This document shows, one piece after another, positions 1-7,047 of a DNA stretch of 9,955 bases (within the stretch, counting starts at the first letter, position 1; every line of letters begins with the position of its first letter). The DNA lies in the NCBI GenBank assembly GCA_027084145.1, contig JALWLM010000437.1, forward strand, positions 1 through 9,955. The letters run 5' to 3'. The notes under the pieces were generated by a model. The model made no database searches and was not told the origin of the DNA. It was given only the letters and a program-made list of their open reading frames with translations. The DNA is from Crocinitomicaceae bacterium (lineage in GTDB: Bacteria > Bacteroidota > Bacteroidia > Flavobacteriales_D > Crocinitomicaceae). The translations under genes and the position numbers were made by a program.

Positions 1-27
1 TGATTTGGCATTCTAATTTCATTTCGC

Positions 28-58
28 CGAATTCAATGCGGGTTGGTTTTATTTCATT
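28..58 (+). repeat. Direct repeat copy 1 (partner at 510-541)
   Basis: This 31-nt segment begins CGAATTCAATGCGGG and ends GGTTTTATTTCATT. It matches the segment at 510-541 with a one-base gap and a few substitutions. Each copy is followed, after about 60-110 nt of AT-rich sequence, by a palindrome that starts GTAACGG...TGTATAA (at 121 and 650). The order 'repeat, AT-rich spacer, palindrome' therefore occurs twice, which suggests an old duplication of a non-coding module. Confidence 0.6.
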
Positions 59-86
59 CAAAAATTCAGTTTATTTCTGTTATATT

Positions 87-102
87 CAACTCTTTAGAGT
101 TG
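87..102. repeat. Small perfect hairpin
   Basis: CAACTC (87-92) and GAGTTG (97-102) form a perfect 6-bp stem with a TTTA loop, just upstream of palindrome A. There is no T-run directly behind it, so it is not a convincing terminator. It may be part of the repeat module. Confidence 0.4.
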
Positions 103-120
103 ATTTCAGAGGTATTATTT

Positions 121-251
121 GTAACGGTCTTGTATAACGCTCTCGTTGCGTTTGTTCGGCACTAAGATAGCAAAAAAAACCGAAACTTCGACTTGCGGGC
201 GTATTTTTCCGAAGGAAAAATTCGGACGCAATGAGCGTTATATTTTGTTAC
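121..251. repeat. Palindromic element A (imperfect inverted repeat)
   Basis: The left arm (121-150) opens GTAACGGTCTTGTATAACGC and the right arm (227-251) reads CGCAATGAGCGTTATATT and then TTGTTAC. The arms share TATAACGCTC in inverted orientation and both end in GTAAC/GTTAC. Inside lies a perfect hairpin, TTTTTCC (204-210), loop GAA, GGAAAAA (214-220). An inner stretch, GGCACTAAGATAGCAAAAA (about 158-176), closely matches GCACCAAAGATAGCAAAAA in element C (8343-8361). This places A and C in the same repeat family even though they flank unrelated genes. Confidence 0.65.
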
Positions 252-509
252 CATTTGCTACGCCACGTATTGCTGCTCACGTTCTGCCATTTCGGGTATG
301 ATTTCCGCCAACTTTACGTTTTGCTTGTCAGAATTCCGTTCTGCTTTGTTTTCCGCATCCCGCCTGAATGGCTGTACTTGTCCAGTCGGGCTGGTATTTG
401 GCAAATTCCGACCTGTTTTTAATTCCGTTTTGCTTTCCGATTTCGGTTTAGCGATGTACATTCCAAAATAGGAGCGGAGTTGCGTTTTTCGGAAATCAGT
501 CAGTTTCGG

Positions 510-541
510 CGAGTTCAATTCCGGGTCGGTTTTATTTCGTT
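510..541 (+). repeat. Direct repeat copy 2 (partner at 28-58)
   Basis: This is the second copy of the CGA(A/G)TTCAAT...GGGT(T/C)GGTTTTATTTC repeat. It precedes element B at a somewhat larger distance than the first copy precedes element A. Confidence 0.6.
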
Positions 542-649
542 TTAGTTATTTTCTTTCGGAATAGGCGAGTACTTGTCGGTTTGCCAATAAATTCCGATTC
601 GTTTTTTATTCAATTCAGTTGATTTTAGTTCGGTTCGGCGTAGTTAATG

Positions 650-780
650 GTAACGGTTTGTATAAGAATAGTAGCCGATTTCGTGAGTAGAATTTTTCAA
701 ATTACTACAATTTTTATTGCGGACTACAATGTTCATATTTACCGCTATTTCGGCTATTATTTTTATACTCTGTTGTGTGC
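650..780. repeat. Palindromic element B (imperfect inverted repeat)
   Basis: The left arm (652-683) begins AACGGTTTGTATAAGAATAG and the right arm (743-774) is its imperfect inverse, ending ATACTCTGTT. Over the 19-nt core GTATAARAATARTAGCCGA the two arms differ only by two G/A transitions, which leave G-U or G-T pairs in a folded strand. The right side continues GTTGTGTGCC (772-781), the exact inverse of the GGCACACAAC found at the edge of element C (8283-8292). Together with the stem at 811-877 it makes a two-part module next to the end of the 889-2400 gene. Confidence 0.7.
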
Positions 781-810
781 CTGTGCTTTGTGTTCGTCCG
801 TGAGTTGGGT

Positions 811-877
811 CAGACACACTCTTTGTCAAGTTTTGGCTTGTGGGACGGCATATGCGACTTGACAATGTGTGTGACTG
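811..877. repeat. Inverted repeat D downstream of the TPR gene
   Basis: CAGACACACTCTTTGTCAAG (811-830) and CTTGACAATGTGTGTGACTG (858-877) are inverse copies matching at 17 of 20 positions, with a 27-nt loop. It begins 11 nt behind the stop codon of the minus-strand TPR gene. It could stop transcription or protect the 3' end of that operon, but no T-run follows on the minus strand. Its position relative to element B matches that of stem E relative to element C near 8198-8474. Confidence 0.65.
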
Positions 878-888
878 TGAAGCGTTGG

Positions 889-2400
889 TTATTTTATTTC
901 TATTGCTTTCCATCCCCATTTATTTTTCTTTTTGTTAAATGATAAAATCGCTTTCCCATTCAAAATCTGGTCGTCATTCAGATTGTTGTTCCTAATTAGT
1001 TTTGGTTCAATAAAGACATCATCTACAAATCCAAAGTTCTGTGGAGAAATTACTTTTAGTGTACCTTCAAAATCTCTAATTGCTTCTGATGATAAATTTC
1101 GTTCTGCTTTTTTAACCGTTAGTATTTTGTAAAAATCACCTTGCCCTTTTCCATTAAAGCGTACTTTTAAAATATCCCCAATTTGTGGTTTTTCCAATTG
1201 ACCGGAATAGTTGAAAAACCCGAATTTTTGTTTATTTTTCACAAAATTCAACATCTTCTTATTTTCATTTACAAACTCTACCGCAATGACTTCTTCCGGT
1301 ATATCCTGAAATAAAATTTCTTCTGCTTTTTTCAGATATTTAATATACAAATCTTTATTGTTATCCTTCGATGTAGCAGACTTAAACCAATCTTGTTCTG
1401 TCCATTGGGTAATTTGATGTGGTATTTTCCATTTATGTTTTTCTCTGGTAGCAATCACTTTTTGAATTTCAGTTTTTGCCTCATTATACATCTTGTTTTC
1501 TATCAGAAATCTAGCAAATTTTTGTCGAAGTTTAACCAAAAAGTCTTCTGGAGTTTTTAGACTCAAAGCCTTACAATAACAAGCAAATTGAATATCTTTA
1601 TCATCAGGAAAGATTTCTGCCATCAGTTCCCAAATCCAAAAATCATTTCTTTTTTGTTTGGCAAAAGGTAAAAATGCAGACAATACATTTTCATTATCTC
1701 CAAGTGTTAAAAGAAGTTTTGCTTTGAAATAAGGAGGATATTGATAACTTGGATATTTCTCGATTAAAGCATCTAATTTAGGTAAAAACTCTTTAACTTT
1801 TTCTATATTAACTTGTTTCAGATGACCAAAAGGATCAACAGGCTCTCCTTCTAATAGGTTTTTAGAATAGGCTATATGTGCTTGTTCTGCTATTGCCATT
1901 ATTTTTCTACCATTGTATTCTTCTTTTAAATAATCTTTCTGTTGGAAATTATCAAAATTCCACCATTCGGCAAATGTCAGATAGTTTGACCAACCTTGGT
2001 ATCCTTTATGGAAAGCTTTATATAGAAAGGTATATGCTTCTGATGGTTTGGTAAAATGAAATTCCTTAATAATTTCTAAAAGTTCATTGATCTTTTTGTA
2101 ATCAATGTTTTTTTCTTTCTGCAATTCAAATACTAAGCTACCGATTTGCCAAGCACAATTATCAAATACCATTTTTTCATCTTCGGGTAATTGTAAATCT
2201 TTAATATTGATTAGATTTTTTTTAAAATCGTCATACGAAACAGGTTGAGAAAACTTTTTAAGGTAATCGTAATACACCCATGCAGCAGCTCTTTTGTTCC
2301 AAATATTTTCAGGTTCTACTTCCAAAGCTTGATTTGCCATTTGCAAAGCCTCTTCAAGCTTCCCCGCTTTCCTAAGTTCTTTGATTTCTTTAAATGACAT
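889..2400 (-). CDS. TPR-like helical protein with C-terminal cold-shock/OB-fold domain
   Basis: This 503-aa protein has no assigned function that I can name. Residues 5-38 look like one tetratricopeptide repeat (helix-turn-helix with an ALEVEPEN turn), and most of residues 1-370 is helical and TPR-like. The C-terminal part, from about 372, looks like two small beta-barrel domains. The last carries FGFVDDVFIEP (456-466), which resembles the joined RNP1 (KGFGFI) and RNP2 (DVFVH) motifs of cold-shock proteins, so single-stranded nucleic acid binding is inferred. There is no catalytic motif, signal peptide or membrane segment. Its ATG lies inside the end of the helicase gene (11-nt overlap in ATGTCATTTAA), which implies translational coupling and a joint role, perhaps as scaffold or nucleic-acid adaptor for the helicase. 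It is the last gene of the minus-strand operon. Confidence 0.7.
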   Translation of the reverse strand: MSFKEIKELRKAGKLEEALQMANQALEVEPENIWNKRAAAWVYYDYLKKFSQPVSYDDFKKNLINIKDLQLPEDEKMVFDNCAWQIGSLVFELQKEKNIDYKKINELLEIIKEFHFTKPSEAYTFLYKAFHKGYQGWSNYLTFAEWWNFDNFQQKDYLKEEYNGRKIMAIAEQAHIAYSKNLLEGEPVDPFGHLKQVNIEKVKEFLPKLDALIEKYPSYQYPPYFKAKLLLTLGDNENVLSAFLPFAKQKRNDFWIWELMAEIFPDDKDIQFACYCKALSLKTPEDFLVKLRQKFARFLIENKMYNEAKTEIQKVIATREKHKWKIPHQITQWTEQDWFKSATSKDNNKDLYIKYLKKAEEILFQDIPEEVIAVEFVNENKKMLNFVKNKQKFGFFNYSGQLEKPQIGDILKVRFNGKGQGDFYKILTVKKAERNLSSEAIRDFEGTLKVISPQNFGFVDDVFIEPKLIRNNNLNDDQILNGKAILSFNKKKNKWGWKAIEIK

Positions 2401-4597
2401 AATCTGCTTCTTTTAGTCGGTTAACAATAGTTTTAACTTTTTGAATTATTTCGGAACTGTTACATTTCTTTTCCAAAGGAAGTACTCTTCCAAAAAATCC
2501 ATCTTTATTGTATTCAAAATCAAATACACAAGATTGGCTATCCTTTTCAATGGTATACCTTTCCCGATAGTTAAGATGTTTAATATCTGAAATGAACTCA
2601 CCATCATCTAAATATTGACTGATTTGGTCAAATAGATTTTTCAAAAAAGGCTTTTCTTCTTCCAAAGCAACATCAAATTCAATCTGTGTCAAAACACCTT
2701 CCACATTATTTCGATTTACAATTACTTCAGGTGCTTTTTTAAGAATCTCTGAAATTGTTTCAAATAGCTCATCCGAATTAGTCTGAGCAGGAAGTTTTTG
2801 AAATTTGGCCTTAAAAACGTTTTTCCCATTTATCCAATACTTAAATGCAGCCGTTTGCTCTTCTCTTTTGAAAATATAACGGATTTCATATCCCACTTTT
2901 TGCCATGCTTCAACATCAATGTAGTGCTTACGTAGATTATACCATCTATGAATAAAATGATCTTGGATAGTCAAGGGAGCATCAGCTAAATTAAATTTTT
3001 CCAGTTCTGGTAAAACTTCATTAACATCTATTTCTAATGATTGATTTGGTTGTCCGGTTAGCTCGTTAAATGCTTTCTGAACATTTACATCAATAAAGTT
3101 CATCTCTGAAAAAGACGAAAAATAAGGTGGGTTGATACAAAATAATTTTTTAGATGCTCTGGTTACGGCTGTATATGCCCAACGATAAAAATCCGGATTG
3201 GTTTTACCTGAACGATTATGTTCCACTTCATAAAAGTTGAAATTAGCTTGTGTTCCTCTATCCCAAAAAACAAATGCATTTGCCCATTCACCTCCTTGGG
3301 CTTTATGACAAGTTACAGCATAACCATATTTTAAGAGAATACAATTAAAATACTTATCATTGATGATGGCGTCCTTAAATTCTTCCGTTCCTTCTTTAAG
3401 TTTCGGATGTCTGTTTTTGAAATCTACGTAAAGAGCTCTCTGCTCTTCCGGTTTTAGATAGTTGTCACCATAAAGGTAATTCTCCAAAATATAACCACTT
3501 ACATTTTTCGGCAAGTTGTTTTCATCAGGTAAAACAAGACTAACTCTTCTCCATGTTAATCTTACAGTTTGAACTTTACCACCTTTAGCGTAAAAATTCA
3601 CCTCTCTGGTTTCTACTGATGGACTTGCTTCTGAAACAACAGCAAATTCACCATTCATAATACCCAATTGATAATTATTACCACTGATGATAACCGTATC
3701 GGATGCTTGAATCGGTAAATCATTCCCGAACGTATCCCTGCGAATTGTTGTATTCAAATTAAGTGTTGTTTTATTCTTCCAGCAAAGAATAATCTTTTGA
3801 CCTTGTTGTTTTTTGTAAGTTTCGAGAAAGTCATGATAAGATGGGTTAAAAATGTCTTTGCCGTTTTCTCTTAAATCAAAATCGTTGAAATAGCCCGAAG
3901 TTAGAGACCGCCTGATTTTGGTAGCGGAAAGTAAAATACCGTTGTTAGCATCTTGGCGTTTTACTTCCTTCATTTCGGTTTGAACTACTTTAACATTGTA
4001 TTTATTCCTGAGATATTCCGGATTAAGTGCAGGAGAAAAATTCATCCCAATAGGAGGTAACTGAGCAGAATCTCCTATAAAAATAATTTTGCTAGTCGTA
4101 GAAGCGTCCTGTATTCTAGAATAAGTTATTAGATCTCGTAGCAAATGACCACTACCAAAACGGAAAAATTCACCTTTACTTAAAATGTCGCTTACCATTG
4201 AAGCTTCATCCACTATCAGTACCGAATCGTGAACTTCCGGATTGTTTCTGATTTTGTATTGGTACAAAAACGAGACATCATTTTTATCCTCACTTTTCTT
4301 AATTTCCAGTAATTCCTCAAAGCTGTAGATTCCCTTGTGGATAGTGGTAGATTCAAAGCCTGTTTTCTGATTAATGACTTTTGCTGCCCGACCTGTTGGA
4401 GCCATTAACTGGTATTTCCTCTCCAAAGATTGTAGGTATTCTATAAAACCTTTCAGTAAGGTAGTTTTTCCACTTCCCGCATATCCTTGTAGAATAAATA
4501 CTCGTTCATCACTTTTTAAAAAAGCATGAAACTTTTCCAACGCATTGCGTTGGTCATTAGTAAGGGTGATATGTTGGAAGTAGTTGAAAATATTCAT
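2390..4597 (-). CDS. SF1 DNA helicase, RecD/Dda-like
   Basis: The 735-aa protein has a full set of superfamily 1 helicase motifs: a Q-like TLTNDQRNAL (11-20), Walker A GYAGSGKTT (38-46, K44), motif Ia MAPTGRAAKVI (65-75), motif II VDEAS (129-133), motif III GDSAQLPP (175-182), an LGIMNGEFAVV segment (311-321) typical of domain 2B of the RecD/Dda/Pif1 group, motif V YAVTCHKAQGGEW (426-438) and motif VI YTAVTRASKKLF (475-486). An ATP-driven 5'-3' DNA helicase is expected from the family. Residues from about 500 to 735 form an extra C-terminal part I cannot assign; I see no nuclease motif in it. The gene starts 56 nt behind the 294-aa retron-neighbour gene and overlaps the TPR/OB gene, so the helicase and that protein probably act together. 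It may belong to the retron module or be a separate defence pair. Confidence 0.88.
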   Translation of the reverse strand: MNIFNYFQHITLTNDQRNALEKFHAFLKSDERVFILQGYAGSGKTTLLKGFIEYLQSLERKYQLMAPTGRAAKVINQKTGFESTTIHKGIYSFEELLEIKKSEDKNDVSFLYQYKIRNNPEVHDSVLIVDEASMVSDILSKGEFFRFGSGHLLRDLITYSRIQDASTTSKIIFIGDSAQLPPIGMNFSPALNPEYLRNKYNVKVVQTEMKEVKRQDANNGILLSATKIRRSLTSGYFNDFDLRENGKDIFNPSYHDFLETYKKQQGQKIILCWKNKTTLNLNTTIRRDTFGNDLPIQASDTVIISGNNYQLGIMNGEFAVVSEASPSVETREVNFYAKGGKVQTVRLTWRRVSLVLPDENNLPKNVSGYILENYLYGDNYLKPEEQRALYVDFKNRHPKLKEGTEEFKDAIINDKYFNCILLKYGYAVTCHKAQGGEWANAFVFWDRGTQANFNFYEVEHNRSGKTNPDFYRWAYTAVTRASKKLFCINPPYFSSFSEMNFIDVNVQKAFNELTGQPNQSLEIDVNEVLPELEKFNLADAPLTIQDHFIHRWYNLRKHYIDVEAWQKVGYEIRYIFKREEQTAAFKYWINGKNVFKAKFQKLPAQTNSDELFETISEILKKAPEVIVNRNNVEGVLTQIEFDVALEEEKPFLKNLFDQISQYLDDGEFISDIKHLNYRERYTIEKDSQSCVFDFEYNKDGFFGRVLPLEKKCNSSEIIQKVKTIVNRLKEADYVI

Positions 4598-4618
4598 GGT
4601 TATTATTTATTTTTTCAT

Positions 4619-4653
4619 GCAGAGGTTATTATTATCTATGCGGTACTTCTGCA
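4619..4653. repeat. Short inverted repeat between effector candidate and helicase
   Basis: TGCAGA (4619-4624) and TCTGCA (4648-4653) are perfect inverses in the 56-nt gap; extended to 9 nt, 8 positions match. It could be a weak attenuator or RNA-processing site separating the retron genes from the helicase pair. No T-run follows, so termination is not supported. Confidence 0.3.
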
Positions 4654-5538
4654 CTATTCATTTTTCTTCATTTTTTTCATTAATTTTTCTAATTCAGGAC
4701 TATTTGCACCGATGGTATTTTTCTGAGTTTTGTGCTTGTTTGATTTCTTGTTTTTAATTCCGCTACTTGATTTAGTTGTGTATGATGATTCTATATGATT
4801 TACAAAGTCTTGAAGAAATCCATAAAATTTAAAATAGTATCGAGATTCACTCCCTTTTATTTTGTTTAATGTTTTCTGTTGGTAAGGTGTTGGAACGCTT
4901 CCTCTATGATTTTGATTTCTCATTTGGTAGATTTCTTCATGTGTGAAATATATTGAATTAAAATTATAGTCATCCCTTGTTACATTTTGATTAAAATAGA
5001 AAAAATATAATACTGCCCGAAATTTTCTGTTTGTATACCATTTAGATGTATCAGTCCCTTGAAAAACTAATTGTTCTAATGAGGTTCCTCCAGAACGTGG
5101 TATTACGTATTTTTGCTGAATTCTATCAAAAAAAGACTTTATGGCAATTTTATCTTTTTCTGAATCCCAAATGCTCTTAATCTTCTGCTCAAAAAGATAA
5201 TTACTTATATTCTCAATCTGCTGGTACACACATAGACAAAAATTTTCAAAATCATCTCTCCGTCTCTCATGCTCCATTTTTTGGTAATCTTGAATTAGCT
5301 GATTTTTAATTTCTTGAATAGGGAATGAATTATAAAACTCAGTTGCTTGTTTTTTAATTTTAAGCTCAACACAATGTTCATAAATATTTTGAATAACAGA
5401 ATGTTTTACAATTTCCTCAATAGACGATGTCTTTCTAATGGTTTCCAATATTTCATCAATTAACCAATCGTTGCCTTCAACTTTGAGAAGGTCACTAATG
5501 ATTTGTACAAATTTTTTAAGTTTTTCCTTATCCTTCAT
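4654..5538 (-). CDS. Retron-linked candidate effector, HEPN-like helical protein
   Basis: This 294-aa, mainly helical protein is not one I can match to a named retron effector. Residues 1-90 are helical and charged. Residues 95-120 (DDFENFCLCVYQQIENISNYLF) read like the first long helix of HEPN-type RNases. Residues 203-214 hold IYQMRNQNHRGS with R207, N208 and H211, resembling the catalytic RNxxxH of HEPN domains but one residue shorter (R-x3-H instead of R-x4-6-H). A helix with KFYGFLQDFVNHIE (237-250) follows, then a lysine-rich tail (263-294) that may bind nucleic acid. The start codon is 2 nt behind the RT stop, so both are made from one transcript; in retrons the gene tied to the RT usually codes the toxic effector. 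An RNase effector is inferred from the motif and position only. There is no membrane segment or signal peptide. Confidence 0.55.
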   Translation of the reverse strand: MKDKEKLKKFVQIISDLLKVEGNDWLIDEILETIRKTSSIEEIVKHSVIQNIYEHCVELKIKKQATEFYNSFPIQEIKNQLIQDYQKMEHERRRDDFENFCLCVYQQIENISNYLFEQKIKSIWDSEKDKIAIKSFFDRIQQKYVIPRSGGTSLEQLVFQGTDTSKWYTNRKFRAVLYFFYFNQNVTRDDYNFNSIYFTHEEIYQMRNQNHRGSVPTPYQQKTLNKIKGSESRYYFKFYGFLQDFVNHIESSYTTKSSSGIKNKKSNKHKTQKNTIGANSPELEKLMKKMKKNE

Positions 5539-5540
5539 TT

Positions 5541-6731
5541 TTAACTGTTTTTGAACTTATCGTAAAGGGCTATGCCCTCCTCAAGCCCTTTATTAATGAT
5601 AGTGTTTACTACGCTTTCTAAGTCAATTTTTTCATTATCCTTTGTTTCTTTTAATCCAGTTAATTTATCAAACCTCTTCTTCAACATCTTATAAGTACCA
5701 TCCTCAACTCCCTTCACCATTTTCAAAAACTCCAATTTTCCATCCAATACATTCACCAAATGAGCATTAATGTTTTTTACATGTCCTTTATCGGAAATGT
5801 AGTCCCTTTTAAAAATTTGTTCCGCTTTTTCATAGCCATACTTTTCCCAATAATAAAGCCACATTCGGATTTGTTTTACATATCTTCTACGTACATTTAC
5901 CTTCTCGTTTACAATCAATCCCGTTGCTTCCTGTCGGTGGCCGGCTTTTTGTAGTTTTGTTTTCTTTGGATTAATCGTCAGTTTTTGATCTTCCTCAATA
6001 ATTCGTTTTAGCTCTTTATTAAAATCTTCATCATTATAAATATTATGAGGAGACGAAAATGTAATATCATCAGCATATCTTGTATAAGTCGCACCAAACC
6101 GGTTGACAAGTCCGTTAAGTCTGCGGTCAAGCTTTTTACAAAGAATGTTAGTTATAGTAGGAGATGTAGGACTACCTTGCGGAAGTACTGTTTTTATTTC
6201 TCCATCAATTTCAAAAGGATGGGTACACAAACAGGCAAGTAAAAATGCCAAAGGTTCTTTATCTCCATTTAGATTAAACGGTTCAAACATGAAACCTAAT
6301 TTTACTCTATTTCGGTCAAACGAATGAAAGAAGTCTTTCAAGTCCAGGTTTAGTACGTAATGATGTCCCACGTGTTTTTTCGCATTATCAACTATTGATT
6401 TATTTAACACAAATCCTGTTGCTGACTCAAGCGGTTCGTAAACACACTGCAACACAAAATTTAGTGAGCGCAAAATAGATTTCAACCCTTTTACAGGTGC
6501 ATGAATTGTCCTGTCTTCTCCGGATTTTTTTTTGATAGTAAAAGTCTGATAACGCTTTTTGCAGATTGTTGGATTAGCGTAATAGGTCAATGATTTTAAT
6601 TGAACCGGCTTGCAGTCCTCTCCATACAACATACTCTTAGCGTTACTTAATAGTTTCACTAAGTCCTCTTTGCTTTGCAGTTCTACAAATTGCTTTCGTA
6701 TTTGGTCAATATGTGATTGTTCAATTTTCAT
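5541..6731 (-). CDS. Retron-type reverse transcriptase
   Basis: The 396-aa protein has the reverse transcriptase motifs in order: LDLKDFF (129-135, metal-binding D130), LPQGSPTSP (163-171), and YADD (199-202, catalytic D201 and D202). It also shows the two retron-specific signatures. NAKKH (116-120) fits the NAxxH motif. ATG at 249-251 in ATGLIVN stands in the place of the thumb VTG motif, with V replaced by A. The family makes msDNA from a cognate ncRNA, priming from a 2'-OH of a guanosine; a matching ncRNA lies directly upstream, its a2 end 18 nt before this start codon. At 396 aa it is longer than the usual 300-330 aa; the extra part after about 360 is lysine/glutamate-rich. Group II intron or DGR origin is unlikely, as no maturase or HNH domain and no template/variable repeat is seen. 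The next gene starts 2 nt behind the stop. Confidence 0.93.
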   Translation of the reverse strand: MKIEQSHIDQIRKQFVELQSKEDLVKLLSNAKSMLYGEDCKPVQLKSLTYYANPTICKKRYQTFTIKKKSGEDRTIHAPVKGLKSILRSLNFVLQCVYEPLESATGFVLNKSIVDNAKKHVGHHYVLNLDLKDFFHSFDRNRVKLGFMFEPFNLNGDKEPLAFLLACLCTHPFEIDGEIKTVLPQGSPTSPTITNILCKKLDRRLNGLVNRFGATYTRYADDITFSSPHNIYNDEDFNKELKRIIEEDQKLTINPKKTKLQKAGHRQEATGLIVNEKVNVRRRYVKQIRMWLYYWEKYGYEKAEQIFKRDYISDKGHVKNINAHLVNVLDGKLEFLKMVKGVEDGTYKMLKKRFDKLTGLKETKDNEKIDLESVVNTIINKGLEEGIALYDKFKNS

Positions 6732-6749
6732 AACATTTCTTTTAAAAGC

Positions 6750-7011
6750 CTTTGAAAATACCTGCCGCGATACTCTTTATGTATGAATATTTCAGCTTTA
6801 ATTACTGAAATTCAATACCTATTTATCACTTATAATTACATCAATAACTAATTTCATTTTTATCAATATTTCTATTGATATCAGAACAGTTAATAATACC
6901 TAAGTGACATTCATCCCGACACAAGGTCGAGATAAGGTGCCGATCATTGCCTCAAACCGAAATTTGAGACCAGCACCCACGAATCAATATCTTAGGACAG
7001 GTATTTCAAAG
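6750..7011 (-). ncRNA. Retron msr-msd ncRNA
   Basis: Read on the minus strand, the RNA begins with a1 CTTTGAAATACCTG (7011-6998) and ends with a2 CAGGTATTTTCAAAG (6764-6750). These pair over 14 bp with one bulged base and extend outward with G-U pairs. Between them lie, in order: a stem GGTGCTG/CGGCACC (7 bp with one G-U) enclosing an inner hairpin CTCAAA/TTTGAG; a hairpin TTATCTCGAC, loop CTTGT, GTCGGGATGA (10 bp with wobbles); a long AT-rich hairpin whose base is TCACTTA/TAAGTGA (about 6906 to 6824) and whose tip is TATCAATA, loop GAAA, TATTGATA (8 bp, 6880-6861); and a last hairpin TTTCAG/CTGAAA. GC-rich stems first (msr) and a long hairpin later (msd) is the usual retron order. A G at 6991 in CCTAAGA, just behind a1, is one candidate for the branch guanosine. 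Exact ends and branch base are not proven. Confidence 0.85.
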
Positions 7012-7019
7012 AACTTCTG

Positions 7020-7047
7020 CAAAAGTATGCTACTTCTATGCACTCAA
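7020..7047 (-). promoter_or_regulatory. Candidate promoter of the retron operon
   Basis: On the minus strand, TACTTTTG (7027-7020) matches the Bacteroidota -7 element TAnnTTTG exactly, and a TTG (7047-7045) lies 17 nt upstream, slightly closer than the usual 19-21. Transcription would begin near 7012-7016, directly at the a1 end of the ncRNA. The upstream half is covered by the direct repeat at 7021-7061, a possible operator. Confidence 0.6.

Larger units (their letters stand above)
1..888. other. Gene-poor, repeat-rich intergenic region
   Basis: No convincing gene was found here on either strand. The stretch is made of degenerate palindromes and short direct repeats (listed separately) and of AT-rich sequence with many ATTCCG/TTCGG words. 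Open frames of 60-90 codons exist on both strands (for example 258-518 minus, 644-919 minus, 647-862 plus). They overlap one another, run through the palindromes and show no domain I recognise, so they are better explained as chance frames. The region lies downstream of the minus-strand operon that ends at 889, so it may hold transcription-ending structures. I see no poly-T-tailed hairpin of the classical kind. Confidence 0.7.

Noticed and set aside
258..518. Minus-strand open frame of 86 codons
   Set aside because: No recognisable domain, overlaps a plus-strand frame, includes part of the direct repeat at 510-541, and lies between palindromic repeats; most likely non-coding.
811..877. Inverted repeat D as a classical intrinsic terminator
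   Set aside because: The stem is good but the loop is 27 nt and no T-run follows on the minus strand.
644..919. Minus-strand 91-codon frame and plus-strand 71-codon frame (647-862)
   Set aside because: Both run through inverted repeats B and D, and the minus one also overlaps the end of the TPR gene; no coding signal.
5541..6731. Group II intron or diversity-generating retroelement RT
   Set aside because: The NAxxH and VTG-like motifs, the adjacent a1/a2-flanked ncRNA, and absence of maturase, HNH or template/variable repeats favour a retron.
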